Source: Sapria himalayana (taxonomy: Eukaryota; Streptophyta; Magnoliopsida; Malpighiales; Rafflesiaceae). From it: 64,000 bases of DNA. Position numbers and translations under genes: made by a program. The DNA is taken from positions 80,209-144,208 of the forward strand of contig JAREIK010002961.1 of the NCBI GenBank assembly GCA_029783825.1, written 5' to 3'. Positions 40,048 to 53,925 of the stretch are shown one piece after another. The number at the start of each line of letters is the position of its first letter. Within the stretch, counting starts at the first letter, position 1. The notes below the pieces were generated by a model. That model saw nothing but the letters and a program-made list of their open reading frames with translations, was not told the origin of the DNA and searched no databases.

Positions 40048-40135
40048 CCCATAACCCCTAAACTTAAAATCCTAAACCTTAAAACATAAACTATAACCCT
40101 AATCCATAATCCCTAAATCCTAAATCTCATGTTTT
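40048..40135. repeat. Degenerate interstitial telomere-like sequence
   Basis: Words such as AACCCATAACCCCTAAAC, CCTAAACCTTAAAAC, AACCCTAATCC and CCCTAAATCCTAAATC follow one another with almost no G. It resembles decayed CCCTAAA plant telomere repeats, and lies inside the non-satellite island, separate from the satellite's own block. Confidence 0.6.
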
Positions 40136-40199
40136 GCTCTTTTATAATCCAATGAATAAGTGTTAAATTTAAATTGTTATTCACAACTTTTAGGAATGT

Positions 40200-40560
40200 C
40201 ACAAATTTAACTTTTTGTAATGTAACACAAAGTCATGACTCAAGGGGTGAGTTATGGATTCAGTCTTTTTCTTGCTTTAGATTATTGTAGCATTAGCAAT
40301 GGTCATGATCGTATATTTTGTCTCTAGAACACAAAATCATATCGATGAGAAAAGGCCATAACTTGTGTCTCTCTTTTGAACATATTGTTATGGCACTAAG
40401 AATGATCATGAATACATATTTAATCACAATAATACTGGGTCACAGTATTGGATATGACCATAGCTTGTGCATTTTATCTTTATATTACAAAGTCATAGCA
40501 CTAGGAATGATTGTAACTTTGGACATTCCTCAAGAGCAAAAATCATGACCCTAGAAATAG
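40200..40560. repeat. Diverged short tandem repeat (about 75-bp unit)
   Basis: The theme ACAAAGTCAT(A/G)...CACTAGGAATGATCATGA recurs about four or five times with strong divergence (near 40226, 40330, 40392, 40490 and 40541). The 76-codon open frame at 40318-40548 lies wholly inside it and mirrors the repetition, so I do not call it a gene. Confidence 0.45.
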
Positions 40561-41233
40561 TTAAAGCTCGAGTACTACTCTTTATAACTCTCTATAGCTA
40601 AAATTCTTGGGATTGGAAATATCACTATGGTTTTTTCCTTTGATTTGTGACCTCAAGTGTCAATATACAAGACTAATATTTTGAGCAATGATTTAAACCT
40701 TTTATACATTTGAAAATGATTAATTTACACTTTTTTGGGTATTGTGAGCTTGTATACATAACTCATTTAATATAAAAAGAAAGAAATTATACTTTTCATA
40801 TCTATGAGGATATTAAAAGGGGGCTTAGACATGCCAATAAAATAAATTTTTTGATTCTTGATTGAAAGAGAGTCCATACTTCTTGCCCTGCTAAATCCGC
40901 ACTGGGATAGTTTGTTCTAATAGACTACAAGGTGGTTATTTTTTTAGAGGTGAACTATGTTTTAAATAAATTGCTTTGAGTGTGTGCATGAGAGATATTT
41001 TAGAAGAAAATACAATAATCAATACAAATAGCATCCTCAACAACCAGCTATTTCAACACATAGGGGTACAACATTGGTTTAGTCTGTTAGCGTACATGAG
41101 TCAAATTACCTTTGATAGCCCAGTGATTCAACATCAAATATGATGAGTCATAATAGAGATAAAGTAAAAGCTCCTATTATTTTGGTTAGAGCTTTAGTAA
41201 ACATTCTAGAGTTGAGAGAGGAATAAAATAAAT

Positions 41234-44200
41234 TATTTTAATTATTCAGTATAATTTAAATTTTTATTTTATTTATTTATCATTTTATTTTTATAGAAAT
41301 ATTAATTACAAAATAAATTTTTAGTGAGAGGGATCTATTTTAAATTAAACCAGTATATTTTAAATAATAAAGAATGATTCTATTTTTTTTTTCATTTTAA
41401 TTTTAAATTTTCAAATTTAATTAATTATTTGTTTATTTTTATATACATATTAATTACAAAATAAATTATGAATTAGACAATCATAATTTATATAAATTAT
41501 TTTTCATCAAAAAAAATATAGATAAACTTATTAAAAGAAAAAAAAATTAAAAACAAAAAATTATTATATATTAATATAATTTGCTTTGCTTCTGAATCAT
41601 TATTGGTTTTGTAATTATATTTTAATTGATATCTATCTTATTAATAATAGATTATTAAGTTATTTTTTCATCATTATTAGAATCTTTATCAATAAAAATG
41701 TTTATATTGAATTTATATGATATATAAATATAATGATTATTATAACTAAATATTGTATTCACTTTTAAAAAAAATTTTAAAATTATTATATTTTCAAAGG
41801 TTATAACCTTTGAAAATGTGAAAAAATAAAAAGAATAAATTTTTTGTTATTTCATTTTTTAAATGAAAACTATAGAACATTAAATGCTTACTTAGTTAAA
41901 TCAGTAAGCTCGTAAATCCCGAAACCCCTGAATACATAAACCTTTTAACACTTATATACTACTTTATAAATAATAAATCTCATTTTTATTTCTATTTATT
42001 ATAATTTTAAATATTAATTTTAATTATTTATAGTTTAATTTTTTAGAAAAATTAATTACAAAATAAATTTCGAGTGAGACAAATTTTATTTAAAAATATA
42101 AGCTTATAAAAATAAGGAAAATTTTAAAAATTAAATATTATTATTTAGTAATATATTTTCATTTGATTTTGAATAATTTTGTGTTATTTAAATATATTTT
42201 AATTAATATTAAAATTATTAATAATAGTTTATTAATTTAATTTTTGATCATTATTATAATATCTATCATTAAAATTATTTATATTGAATTTATATGATAT
42301 ATAATTAGTAAGATTAATATAATTATATATGGTATTCACATTTCAAAAAATTTTAAAAATTATTTTATTTTCAAAGGTTATAAACTTTGAAAATCAGAAA
42401 AAATCAAAAATAGAATTTTAAATTTGTATTATATAAATAAAACCTATAAACCACTATAATCAAACCATTAAACCAGCATACCATATATAATAAATCATAA
42501 ATCTCATTTTAATTTGTATTGATTATAATTTTAAATTTTCATTTTAATTATTTATTAGTTTATTTTTTATAGAAATATTAATCACAAAATAAATAATGAG
42601 TGACACAAATATAATTTTAATAATTTATTTATAATCAAAAAAAAATAAACTTATATAAAAAAATAAAAATTTAAAAACAAAAAATTATTATTTTGTAATA
42701 TATTTTACTTTGATTTTGAATCATTATATATAGGTTTTGAAATTATATTTTAATTGTGATCAATCTTATTAATAATAGTTTATTAATTTATTATTTTTCA
42801 TTTTTATAATATCGAACTATAAAATTACTTATATTCAATTAAAATGACTTATAATTATTAAGTTATTATAACTAAATATTATATTTACATTTGAAAAAAA
42901 TTTAAAAATTATTATATTTTCAAAGGTTATAACCTTCAAAAATGATAAAAAATCACAAAATAATCTTTTTATTATTTTATTATTTAAATAAAACTTACAA
43001 ACCACTAAATGACTAAATATTTAAATCTCTAGGCTCCTAAACCCCAAAACCCCCTAAATACTTAAATCATTAAACCTATATAACCTAAATAATAAATAAT
43101 AAATCTTATTTTTATTTGTATTCATTATAAATTTAAATATTCATTTTAAATATTTTTAGTTTATTTTTATAGAAATATTAATTACAAAATAAATGAGTGA
43201 TACATATATAATTAAAATAATTATTTTTTATGAAAAAAAAATAAGCTTATAAAAATAAACAAAATTTCAATTTTATTTAGTAATATAATTTACTTTGATT
43301 TTGAATTATTTTGGGTTCTGCAAATATATTTTAATTAATATCTATCTTATTAATAATAGTTTATTAATTTATTTTTGATCATTATTATAATATATATTAA
43401 TACATTTTTTTTATATTGAATCTACGACAAATATAATTATTATGATAATTATAACTAAGTATTGTATTCATATTTTAGAACTATTAAAAAATTATTATAT
43501 TTTTAAAGGTTATAATCATTGAAAATCATCAAAATTCATTAAAATAAATTTATTGTTATTTCATTGATAAAATAAAACCTATAAACAAGAAAATGTGTAA
43601 ACATATAAATCAATAAACTCTTTAACACCAAAACCACAAGAAACTTAAACAATTAAATAGTTATACCCTAAATAATAAATCAAAAATCTCTTTTTTTAGT
43701 ATTCATTATAATTTTAAATATACATTTTAATAATTTATTAATTTAATTTTATAGAAATATAAATTATAAAATAAATTATTAGCGAGACAAATATAATTTA
43801 AATAATTTATTTTTCATCAAAAAATATATAGGCTTATAAATGGATACAAAAATTTAAAAATTTAAAATTAATATTTAGTAAAATATTTCACTTTGATTTT
43901 GAGTACATTTTAGGTTTTTCAAATATATTTTAAACAATATTTATCTTATTAATAATTGGTTATTACTTTTTTATGATCATTATTATAATAAATATCAATA
44001 AAATTGTTTATATTGAATTTATATGATATATAATTATTATGATTATTATAACTTCATATTGCATTCACTTTTCAAAAAAATTTAAATATTATTATATTTT
44101 CAAAGGTTATAACCTTCAAAAATGAAAAAAAATAACAAAAATAAATTTTTTGTTATTTTATTTTTTATATAAAACCTATAAACCACTAAATGACTAAATA

Positions 44201-46068
44201 CTAAAATGACTAAACTCCTAAACCCCGAAGCCCATAATACTTAAAACATTAAATTTGTATAGTCTAAATAAAAAATATAAATCTCAGTTTTATTAATTTC
44301 ATTATAATTTTAAATATTCATTTTAATTATTTATCTGTTTATTTTTATAGAAATATAAATTACAAAATAAATTATTAGCGCTACATATATAATTTAATTA
44401 ATTTTTTTTTCCTCAAAAAAATGCTTATAAAAAGAGGCACAATTTTAAAAATACAAAATTATTATTTAATAATATATGTTATTTTGATTTTGAATCATTT
44501 TAGATTATACAATTATATTTTAATATGAATCATTTTTATAAATACAAATTTATTAATTTATTTATTGATCATTATTTTAATATGTATTAATAAAATTATT
44601 TATTTTGAGTTTGTATTATATAAAATTAAAATTATTATATTTTCAATGGTTACAACCTTCAAAATTTTAAAAAATCAAAAAATTAAATTTTTTGTTTTTT
44701 TATTCGTTAAATAAAAACTATAAATCACTAAAGGTCTAAACAATTAAATCACTAAACTCCTAAACCACAAAACACCTAAATACTTAAACCATTAAACCAG
44801 TATATCCTGAATACTAAATAATAAATTTCAATTTTATTTGTAATCATAATAATTTTAAATATTTATTTTAATTATTTAGTAGTTTATTATCATAGAATTA
44901 TAAATTACAAAATAAATTATGAGTAAGACAAATATAATTTAAATAATTATTATTAATAACAAAAATATAAACTTATAAAAAAAGCAAAACATTAAAAAAA
45001 TTATTATTTAGTAATATATTTTACTTTGATTTGTATAAATTTAGATTTTGCAAATACTTTTTTAATAATAACTATTTTATTAATAATAGTTTATTAATTT
45101 ATTTTTTGATCATAATTATAATATCTTGCAATATAATTATTTATATTGAATTTAAATGAATTATAATTATGAAGATTATTATAAATAAATATTATATTTA
45201 CATTTGAAAAAAATTTAAAAAATATTATATTTTCAAAGGATATAATCTTCAAAAATTAAAAAAAATAATAAAAATAAATTTTTTGCTATATCATTGTTTA
45301 AATAAAACTTATAAACTACTAAATGCCTAAACACTTAAACATCTAAACTCCTAAACACAAAAGCCCCTAAATACTTAAACCTTTAATCTCGTAAACCTTA
45401 AATATAATTTAAATAATTTATTAAAATATTAATTACAAAATAAATTATGAGTGATACAAGTATAATTTAAATAATTTATTTTTCATCAAAAAAAATGTAA
45501 GCATATAAAAAGAAGCAAAAACTAAAAAAAAAAATTTTTCTTTAGTAATAAATTTTACTTGGATTTTGAATAAATTTTGGTTTTGCAATTATATTTTAAT
45601 TTATATCCATAATAATATAAGAACATATTAATTTATTTTTTGATGATGGATATAATATTTATCAATAAAATTGTTTATATTTAGTTTATATTATATATAA
45701 TTATAATTATTATTATTACTAAATATTGTATTCACATTTTTAAAAAATTTTAAAATTATTATATTGTCAAAGTTTATAATCTTTGAACATGTGAAAAAAT
45801 ATCAATAATAATTTTTTTATTATTTTATTGTTTAAATAAAACCAATAAATCACTAAATGCCTAAAAACATAAATCGCTAAAGTCCTAAATGACAAAACAT
45901 CTAAATAATTAAAATATTAAACTGGTAAAGATTAATAATAATTAATAAATCTCATTTTAATTTTATTCATTATAATTTAATATTTTTATTTTAATTATTT
46001 ATCAGTTTATTTTTATAGAAATATTAATTATAAAATAAATTATTTGTGAGACAGATATAATTTAAATT
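41234..46068 (-). repeat. Satellite array, orientation 2, classes (B)-H-I-J-K-L-C'-D-B'
   Basis: Cores near 41799, 42376, 42925, 43508, 44105, 44648, 45239 and 45772. The block starts inside a B body with a chimeric junction near 41345. The I monomer after 42376 lost most of its telomere-like block (CCACTATAATCAAACC). The I-J-K-L-C'-D run repeats at 47697-51089, about 5.3 kb away, and L-C'-D-B' matches 22375-24370. Confidence 0.87.
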
Positions 46069-49000
46069 AAATTTGTATACCATAAATAATAAAAAATAAA
46101 TCTCATTTTTTGATTATAATTTTAAATATTCATTTTAATTATTTATTTGTTTATTTTTATATAAATATTAATTAAAAAATAAATTATGAGTTAGACAATT
46201 ATAATTTATATAAATTATTTTTCATTAAAAAATATAGATAAACTTATTAAAAGAAAAAAAAATTAAAAACAAAAAATTATTATATAATAATATAATTTGC
46301 TATGCTTCTGAATCATTATTAGTTTTGTAATTATATTTTAATTGATATCTATCTTATTAATAATAGATTATTAATTTATTTTTTGATCATTATTAGAATA
46401 TTTATCAATAAAATTGTTTATATTGAATTTATATGATATTTAAATATAATGATTATTATAACTAAATATTGAATTCACTTTTGAAAAAAATATTAAAATT
46501 ATTATATTTTCAAAGATTATAACCTTTGAAAATGTGAAAAAATAAAAAAAATATTCTTTTTTGGTATTTCATTGTTTAAATAAAACCTATAAACCACTAA
46601 ATGCCTAAACACTTAATTCGATAACTCCTAAATCTCTAAAACCCTAAATAATAAATAATAATCATTTTAAACCAGTAACCCTAAATAATAAATAATAAAT
46701 CTCAATATTATTTTTTTCATAATAATTTTAATTATATATTTGTTTATTTTTATATAAATATTAATTACAAAATAAATTATGAGTTAGACAAATATAATTT
46801 ATATAAATTATTTTTCGTCGAAAAATATAGATAAACTTATAAAAAGAATAAAAAATTTAAAAACTAAAATTTATTATATAGTAATATATTTTCCTCTCCT
46901 TCTAAATCATTTTAGATTTTGTAATTATATTCTAATTGATATCTTTCTTATTAATAATTCTTTATTAATTTATTTTTTGATCATTATTAGAATATTTATC
47001 AATATAATTGTTTATATTGAATTTATATGATATTTAAATATAATGATTATTATAACTAAATATTGAATTTTCTTTTGAAAAAAATTTAAAAATATTATAT
47101 TTTCAAGGTTATAACCTTTGGAAATATGAAAAAATAATAAAAATAAAGTTTATTTTATTTTATTTTTAAATAAAACCTATAAACCACTAAATGCATACAC
47201 AGTTATATCAGAAACTCTTAAACCCCGTAATACCTAAATACACAAACCATTAGACCTGCTATATACAACTTAATAAATTGAATTTTATTTCAATTTATTA
47301 TTATTTTAAATATTCATTTTAATTATTTATTAGTTTATTTTTAGAGAATTTTTTTTACAGAATTAATTATGAGTGCGACACATAATTTAAATAATTTATT
47401 TTTAATCAAAAAATATATATACACTTATAAAAGAAGTAAAAATTTAAAAATTAAAAAATATTATCCAGTGATATATTTTACTTTAATTTTGAATCATTTT
47501 GGGTTTTGTAAATATTTTATAATTAATATCTATGTTATTATTAATAGTTTATTAATTTTATTTTTTATCATTATTAAAATATCTATCAATAAAATTATTT
47601 ATATTGAATTTATATCATATATAATTATTAATATTATTATAACTAAATATTTATATTCACTTTTCAAGAAATTTTAATTATTAATTTATTTTTAATGGTT
47701 ATAACCTTTGAAAATCAGAAAAAATTTAAAAAAAAGAAGTTTTTATTTTTATTATATAAATAAAATCTATAAACCACTAAATGCCTAAAAACATAAATTG
47801 ATAAACTCCTAAACGACAAAAATTCTAAATAATCAAACCATTAAACCAGTATACCACATATAATAAATTATAAATCTGATTTTAATTTGTATTCATATTA
47901 ATTTTATATATTCGTTTTAATTATTTATTAGTTTATTTTTTATAGAAATATTAATTACAAATAAATAATGAGTTAGACAAATATAATTTTAATAATTTTT
48001 TTTAATCAAAAAAAATATAAACTTATAAAAAGATGTAAAAATTTAAAAAAAAATAATTATTTAGTAATATATTTTACTTTAATTTTGTATCATTATATAG
48101 TGGTTTTCCAATTATATTTCAATTGTTATCAATCTTATTAATAAAAGTTTATTAATTTTATTATTTGATCATTTTTAGAATATATAACAATAAAATTACT
48201 TATATTCAATTTAAATGTCTTATAATTATTAAAATTATATTATGATTTAAATAAAACTTATAAACCACTAAATGCCTAAACATATAAATCTCTAGACACC
48301 TAAACCCCAAAACCCCCTAAATACTTAAACCATCAAACCTATATAACCTAAATAATAAATAATAAATCTCATTTTTATTTGTATTCATTATAATTTTAAA
48401 TATTCATTTTAATTATTTTTTAATTATTTTTATAGTAATATTAATTACAAATTAAATAATGAGTGAGACATATAATTTAAATAAATTATTATTTATGAAA
48501 AAAAATAAGCTTATAAATATAAACAAAATTTTAAAAATTTAAAATTTTTTTAGTAATATAATATTCTTTTATTTTGAATTATTTTGGTTTCTGCAAATAT
48601 ATTTTAATTAATATCTATCTTATTAATAATAGTTAATTATTTTATTTTTTGATCATTATAATAAATTATATTAATACATTTTTTTATATTGAATTTACAA
48701 CAAATATAATTTTTAAGATTATTATAACTAAGTATTGTATTCACATTTTATAACTATTAAAAAATTATTATATTTTAAAGGTTATAACATTGGAAAATCA
48801 CGAAAATTCATAAAAATAACATTTTTGTTATTTCTTTTATTAAATAAAACCTATAAACACCTAAATGTGCAAACATATAAATCAATAAACTCATTAACCC
48901 CAAAACAACAAAAAACTTAAACAATTAAATAGTTATACCCAAAATAATAAATCATAAATCTCATTTTTATTAGTATTCATTATAATCTTAAATACACAGT

Positions 49001-52000
49001 TTATTTATTTATTAGTTTATTTTTATAAAAATATAAATTAAAAAACAAATTATTAGTGATACAAATATAATTTAAATATTTTATTTTTCATCAAAAAATA
49101 TATAGGCTTATAAATAGATACAAAAATTTAAAATTAAAATTAATATTTCGTAAAATATTTCAATTTGATTTTGAATCATTTTAGATTTTTAAAATATATT
49201 TTAAACAATATTTATCTTATTAAGAATTATTTATTACTTTAATATGATCATTATTATAATATATATCAATAAAATAGTTTATATTGAATTTATATGATAT
49301 ATAATTTTATGTTTATTATAACTTCATAGTATATTAGCTTTTCAAAAAAATTATAAATTATTATATTTTCAAAGGTTATAACATTAAAAAATTAGAAAAA
49401 ATAACAAAAATAAATTTTTGTTATTTTATTTTTTATATAAAACCTATAAACCACTAAATGACAATATTCTAAAATGGCTAAACTCTTATACCCTGAAGCC
49501 CATAAATACTTAAAACATTAAATTAGTATAGTCCAAATAATAAAACATAAATCTAATTTTTATTAGTATTCATTATAATTTTAAATATTAACTTTAATTA
49601 TTTATCAGTTTATTTTTATAGAAATATTAATTACAAAATAAATTATTAGTGCGACATATATAATTTAAATAATTTATTTTACATTAAAAAAATGCTGATA
49701 AAAAAAGGCAAATTTTTAAATATAAATAATTATTATTTAGTAATATAGCTTATTTTGATTTTGAATCATTTTAGATTTTACGATTATATTTTAATTTATA
49801 TCATTCTTATATATACTCGTTTATTAATTTATTTATTGATCATTGTATAATATTTATCAATAAAATTATTTATATTGAGTTTACATTATATATAATTATT
49901 AAGATTATTATAACTAAATATTATATTCACATTAAAAAAAAATAAAAATTATTATATTTTCAAAGGCTATAACCTTCAAAAATTAAAAAAAATCAAAATA
50001 TTAAATTTTTTTTTCATCCTTTAAATAAAAACAATAAATCACTAAAGGTCTAAACAATTAAATCACTAAACTCCTAAACTACAAAACACCTAAATACTTA
50101 AACCATTAAACTTGTATATCCTGAATAATAAATAATAAATCTCAATTTTATTTGTATTCATTATAATTTTAAATATTCTTTTTATTATTTATTAATTTAT
50201 TATTATAGAATTATAAATTACATAATAAATTCTGAGTAAGACAAATATAATTTAAATAATTTATTTTTAATAACAAATATATAAACTTATAAAAAAAGCA
50301 AAACATTAAAAAAATTATTATTTAGTAATATATTTTACTTTGATTTGAATAAATTTAGATTTTACAAATACTTTTTAAATAATATCTATTTTATTAATAA
50401 TAGTTTATTAATTTATTTTTTGATCATTATTATAATATCTAGCAATGTAATTATTTATATTGAATTTAAATGACTTATATTTATGAAGATTATTATAAAT
50501 AAATATTATATTTACATTTGAAAAAAATTTAAAAATTATTATATTTTCAAAGGATATAACCTTCAAAGATTAGAAAAAATAAAAAAAATAAATTTTATGT
50601 TATATCATTGTTTAAATAAAACTTATAAACCACTAAATCCCTAAACATATAAATCTCTAAACTCCTAAATACAAAAGCCCCTAAATACTTAAACCTTTAA
50701 ACTCATAAAACTTAATTATAATTTAAATAATTTATTAAAATATTAATTACAAAATAAATTATGTGTGATACAAATTTAATTTAAATAATTTATTTTTCAT
50801 CAAAAAAAAATATAAGCTTATAAAAAGAAGCAAAAACTAAAAAACAAAAATTATTTTTTGGTAATAAATTTTACTTTTATTTTGAATAATTTAGGGTTTT
50901 GCAATTATATTTTAATTTATATTTATCATATTAATAATAGCATATTAATTTATTTTTTGATAATTGATATCATATCTATTAATAAAATTGTTCATATTTA
51001 GTTTATATTATATATAATTATAATGATTTTTATTACTAAATATTGCATTTACATTTTTAAAAAATTTTAAAATTATTATATTTTCAAAGGTTATAACCTT
51101 TGAAAATGTGAGAAAATATCAAAAATAATTTTTTTGTTATTTCATTGTTTAAATATATCCTATAAACCACTAAATGCCTAAACACTTAAATCAATAACTC
51201 CTAAATCTTTAAAACCCTAAAAAGATAATCCTTTTAAACTAGTATACCCTAAATAATAAATAATAAATATCAATATTATTTTTTTCATTATAATTTAAAA
51301 TATTCATTTTAATTATTTATTCGTTTATTTTTATATAAATATTAATTACAAAATAAATAATGAGTTAGACAAATATAATTTATATAAATTATTCTTCATC
51401 GAAAAATATAGATAAACTTATAAAAAGAATAAAATATTTAAAAACTAAAATTTATTATATAGTAATATATTTTGCTCTCCTTCTGAATCATTTTAGATTT
51501 TGTAATTATAGTTTAATAGATATTTATCTTATTAATAATTGTTTATTAATTTATTTTTTGATCTTTATTAGAATATTTATCAATAAAATTATTTATATTG
51601 AATTTAAATGTTATATAAATATAATGATATTTATAACTAAATATTGAATTCACTTTTGATAAAAATTTAATAATTATTATATTTTCATTGATTATAACTT
51701 TTGGAAATATGAAAAAATAATAAAAATAAATTTTATGTTATTTTATTTTTTAAATAAAACCTATAAACCACTAAATGCATACATAGTTATATAAGTAAAC
51801 TCCTAAACCCCGTAATGCCTAAATACACAAACCATTAAAATGCTATATACTACTTAATAATTAATAAATTGAATTTTATTTCAATTTATTATTATTTTAA
51901 ATATTCATTTTAATTATTTATTAGATTATTTTTTTATAAATTTTTAATACAAGATAAATTATAAGTGCGACACATAATTTAAATTATTTATTTTTAATCA

Positions 52001-52590
52001 AAAAATATATATACGCTTTTAAAAGAAGTATAAAAGAAGTATTATTAAAAATTAAAAATTATTATCAACTAATATATTTTACTTTAATTTTGAATCACTT
52101 TTAGTTTTGTAAATATTTTATAATTTATATCTATCTTATTATAAATAGTTTATTAATTTAATTTTTGATCATTATTATAATATCTATCAATAAAATTATT
52201 TATATTTATTTTATATGATATAGAATTATTAAAATTATTATAACTAAATATTGTATTCAAATTTAGAAAAATTTTAAATATTATTAAATTTTCAATGGTT
52301 ATAACATTTTAGAATTACAAAAAATTACAATTTTTTTTGTTATTTTATTGTTTAAATAAAACCTATAAATCACTAAATGCCTAAAAACATAAATCGTTAA
52401 ACTCCTAAATGACAAATCCTTAAAATACTTAAACCATTAAACTAGTATACATTAATAATAAATCATAAATCTCATTTTAATTTTTATTCAGTATAATTTT
52501 ATATTTTTATTTTAATTATTTATCAGTTTATTTTTATAGAAATATTAATTACAATATAAAATATTAGTGAGACAGATATAACTTAAATTA
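46069..52590 (-). repeat. Satellite array, orientation 2, classes F-A-I-J-K-L-C'-D-E-A-B
   Basis: Cores near 46515, 47107, 47697, 48780, 49374, 49965, 50552, 51089, 51690 and 52297. The J monomer near 48235 has lost its palindrome core (TTATATTATG joins directly to ATTTAAATAAAAC), leaving a 1083-base gap between cores. The 5.3-kb higher-order copy spans 47697-51100. The B monomer ends at a chimeric junction near 52590. Confidence 0.87.
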
Positions 52591-53925
52591 AACCGGACAT
52601 ACCACAAATAATAAATAATAAATCTCATATTTTATCATTATAATTTTAAATATTCATTTTAATTATTATTTTTTTATTTTTATATAAATATTAATTAAAA
52701 AATAAATTATGAGTTAGACAAATATAATTTATGTAAATTATTTTTAATCAAAAAATTATAGATAAACTTTTTAAAATAAAAAAAATTTCAAAACAAAAAA
52801 TTATTATATAGTAATATATTTTGCTTTGCTTATGAATCATTTTATGTTTTGTAATTATATTTTAATTGATATCTATCTTATTAATAATAGATTATTAATT
52901 TATTTTTTTATCATTATTTGAATATTTATTAATAAAAATGTTTATATAGAAATTAATTGATATATAAATATAATGATTATAACTTAATAATGTATTCACA
53001 TTTGAAAAAATTTTTAAAATTATCATATTTTCAAAGGTTATAACCTTTGAAAATGTGAAAAAATAAAAAAAAATAATTTTTCTTTGTTATTCTATTATTT
53101 AAATAAAACATATACACCACTAAATGACTAAGCATTTAAATCACTAAACTACAAAATCCCGATACCTCTATATAGATAATCCTTTAAATCGGTATACCAT
53201 AAATAATATACCACTAAATGCATACACAATTAAATTAGTAAACACCTAAACCCCGTAATACCTAAATACATAAACCATTAAACTGCTATATAATACATAA
53301 TAATAAATAAATCTAATTTTAATTTCTTTTTATTATTGTTTATATATTCATTTTAATTATTTATTAGTTTATTTTTATAGAAATATTTATTATAAAATAA
53401 ATTATGAGGGCGACAAATATAATTTAAATAATTTATTTTTAATCAAAAAATATATATACGCTTATAAAAGAAGTACAAATTTAAAAATTAAAAATTATTA
53501 TCCACTAATATATTTTACTTTAATTTTGAATCAAATTGGGTTTTGTAAATATTTTTTAATTAATATCTATTTTATAATTAATAGTTTATTAATTTAATTT
53601 TTGATCATTATTATAATATCTATCAATAAAATTATTTATATTAAATTTATATGATATATAATTATTAAAATTATTATAACTAAATATTATATTCACATTT
53701 CAAAAAATTTTAAATATTATTATATTTTCAAAGTTTATAACCTATGAAAATGAGAAAAAATTACAAATTTTTTTTTGTTATTTTATTGATTAAATAAAAC
53801 CTATAAACCATAAATATCTAAAAACATGAATCACTAAACTCCTAAATGAGAAAACCTCTAAATACTTAAACAATTAAACTGGTATACATTAATAATAAAT
53901 CATAAATTTTATTTTAATAAATTTT
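52591..53925 (-). repeat. Satellite array, orientation 2, classes G-A-B up to the strand switch
   Basis: Cores near 53036 and 53733. A G monomer (core 53036) is joined near 53205 to the telomere block of an A monomer without an intervening core: GGTATACCATAAATAAT runs into ATACCACTAAATGCATAC. The final B monomer reads to about 53925 (CATAAATTTTATTTTAAT), where orientation reverses. Confidence 0.85.

Larger units (their letters stand above)
38774..41233. other. 2.46-kb non-satellite island, unrecognised
   Basis: Sequence of clearly higher G+C and complexity between a truncated satellite telomere block on the left and a class B body (TTTTAATTATTCAGTATAATTT) on the right. No target duplication, terminal repeat or LTR ends are visible. 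The flanking satellite does not rejoin in phase, so the island came with a deletion or a rearrangement. Within it are diverged copies of a roughly 220-bp unit (38790-39470), a telomere-like stretch (40048-40135) and a diverged short tandem repeat (about 40200-40560). Open frames of 60-80 codons (38744-38960, 39465-39707, 40318-40548) show no domain I recognise. Unknown origin: a piece of another repeat family or captured intergenic DNA. Confidence 0.6.

Noticed and set aside
38774..41233. Island as an LTR retrotransposon or Helitron
   Set aside because: No paired LTRs, TG...CA ends, primer-binding site, polyprotein motifs, or TC...CTRR ends with a terminal hairpin were found.
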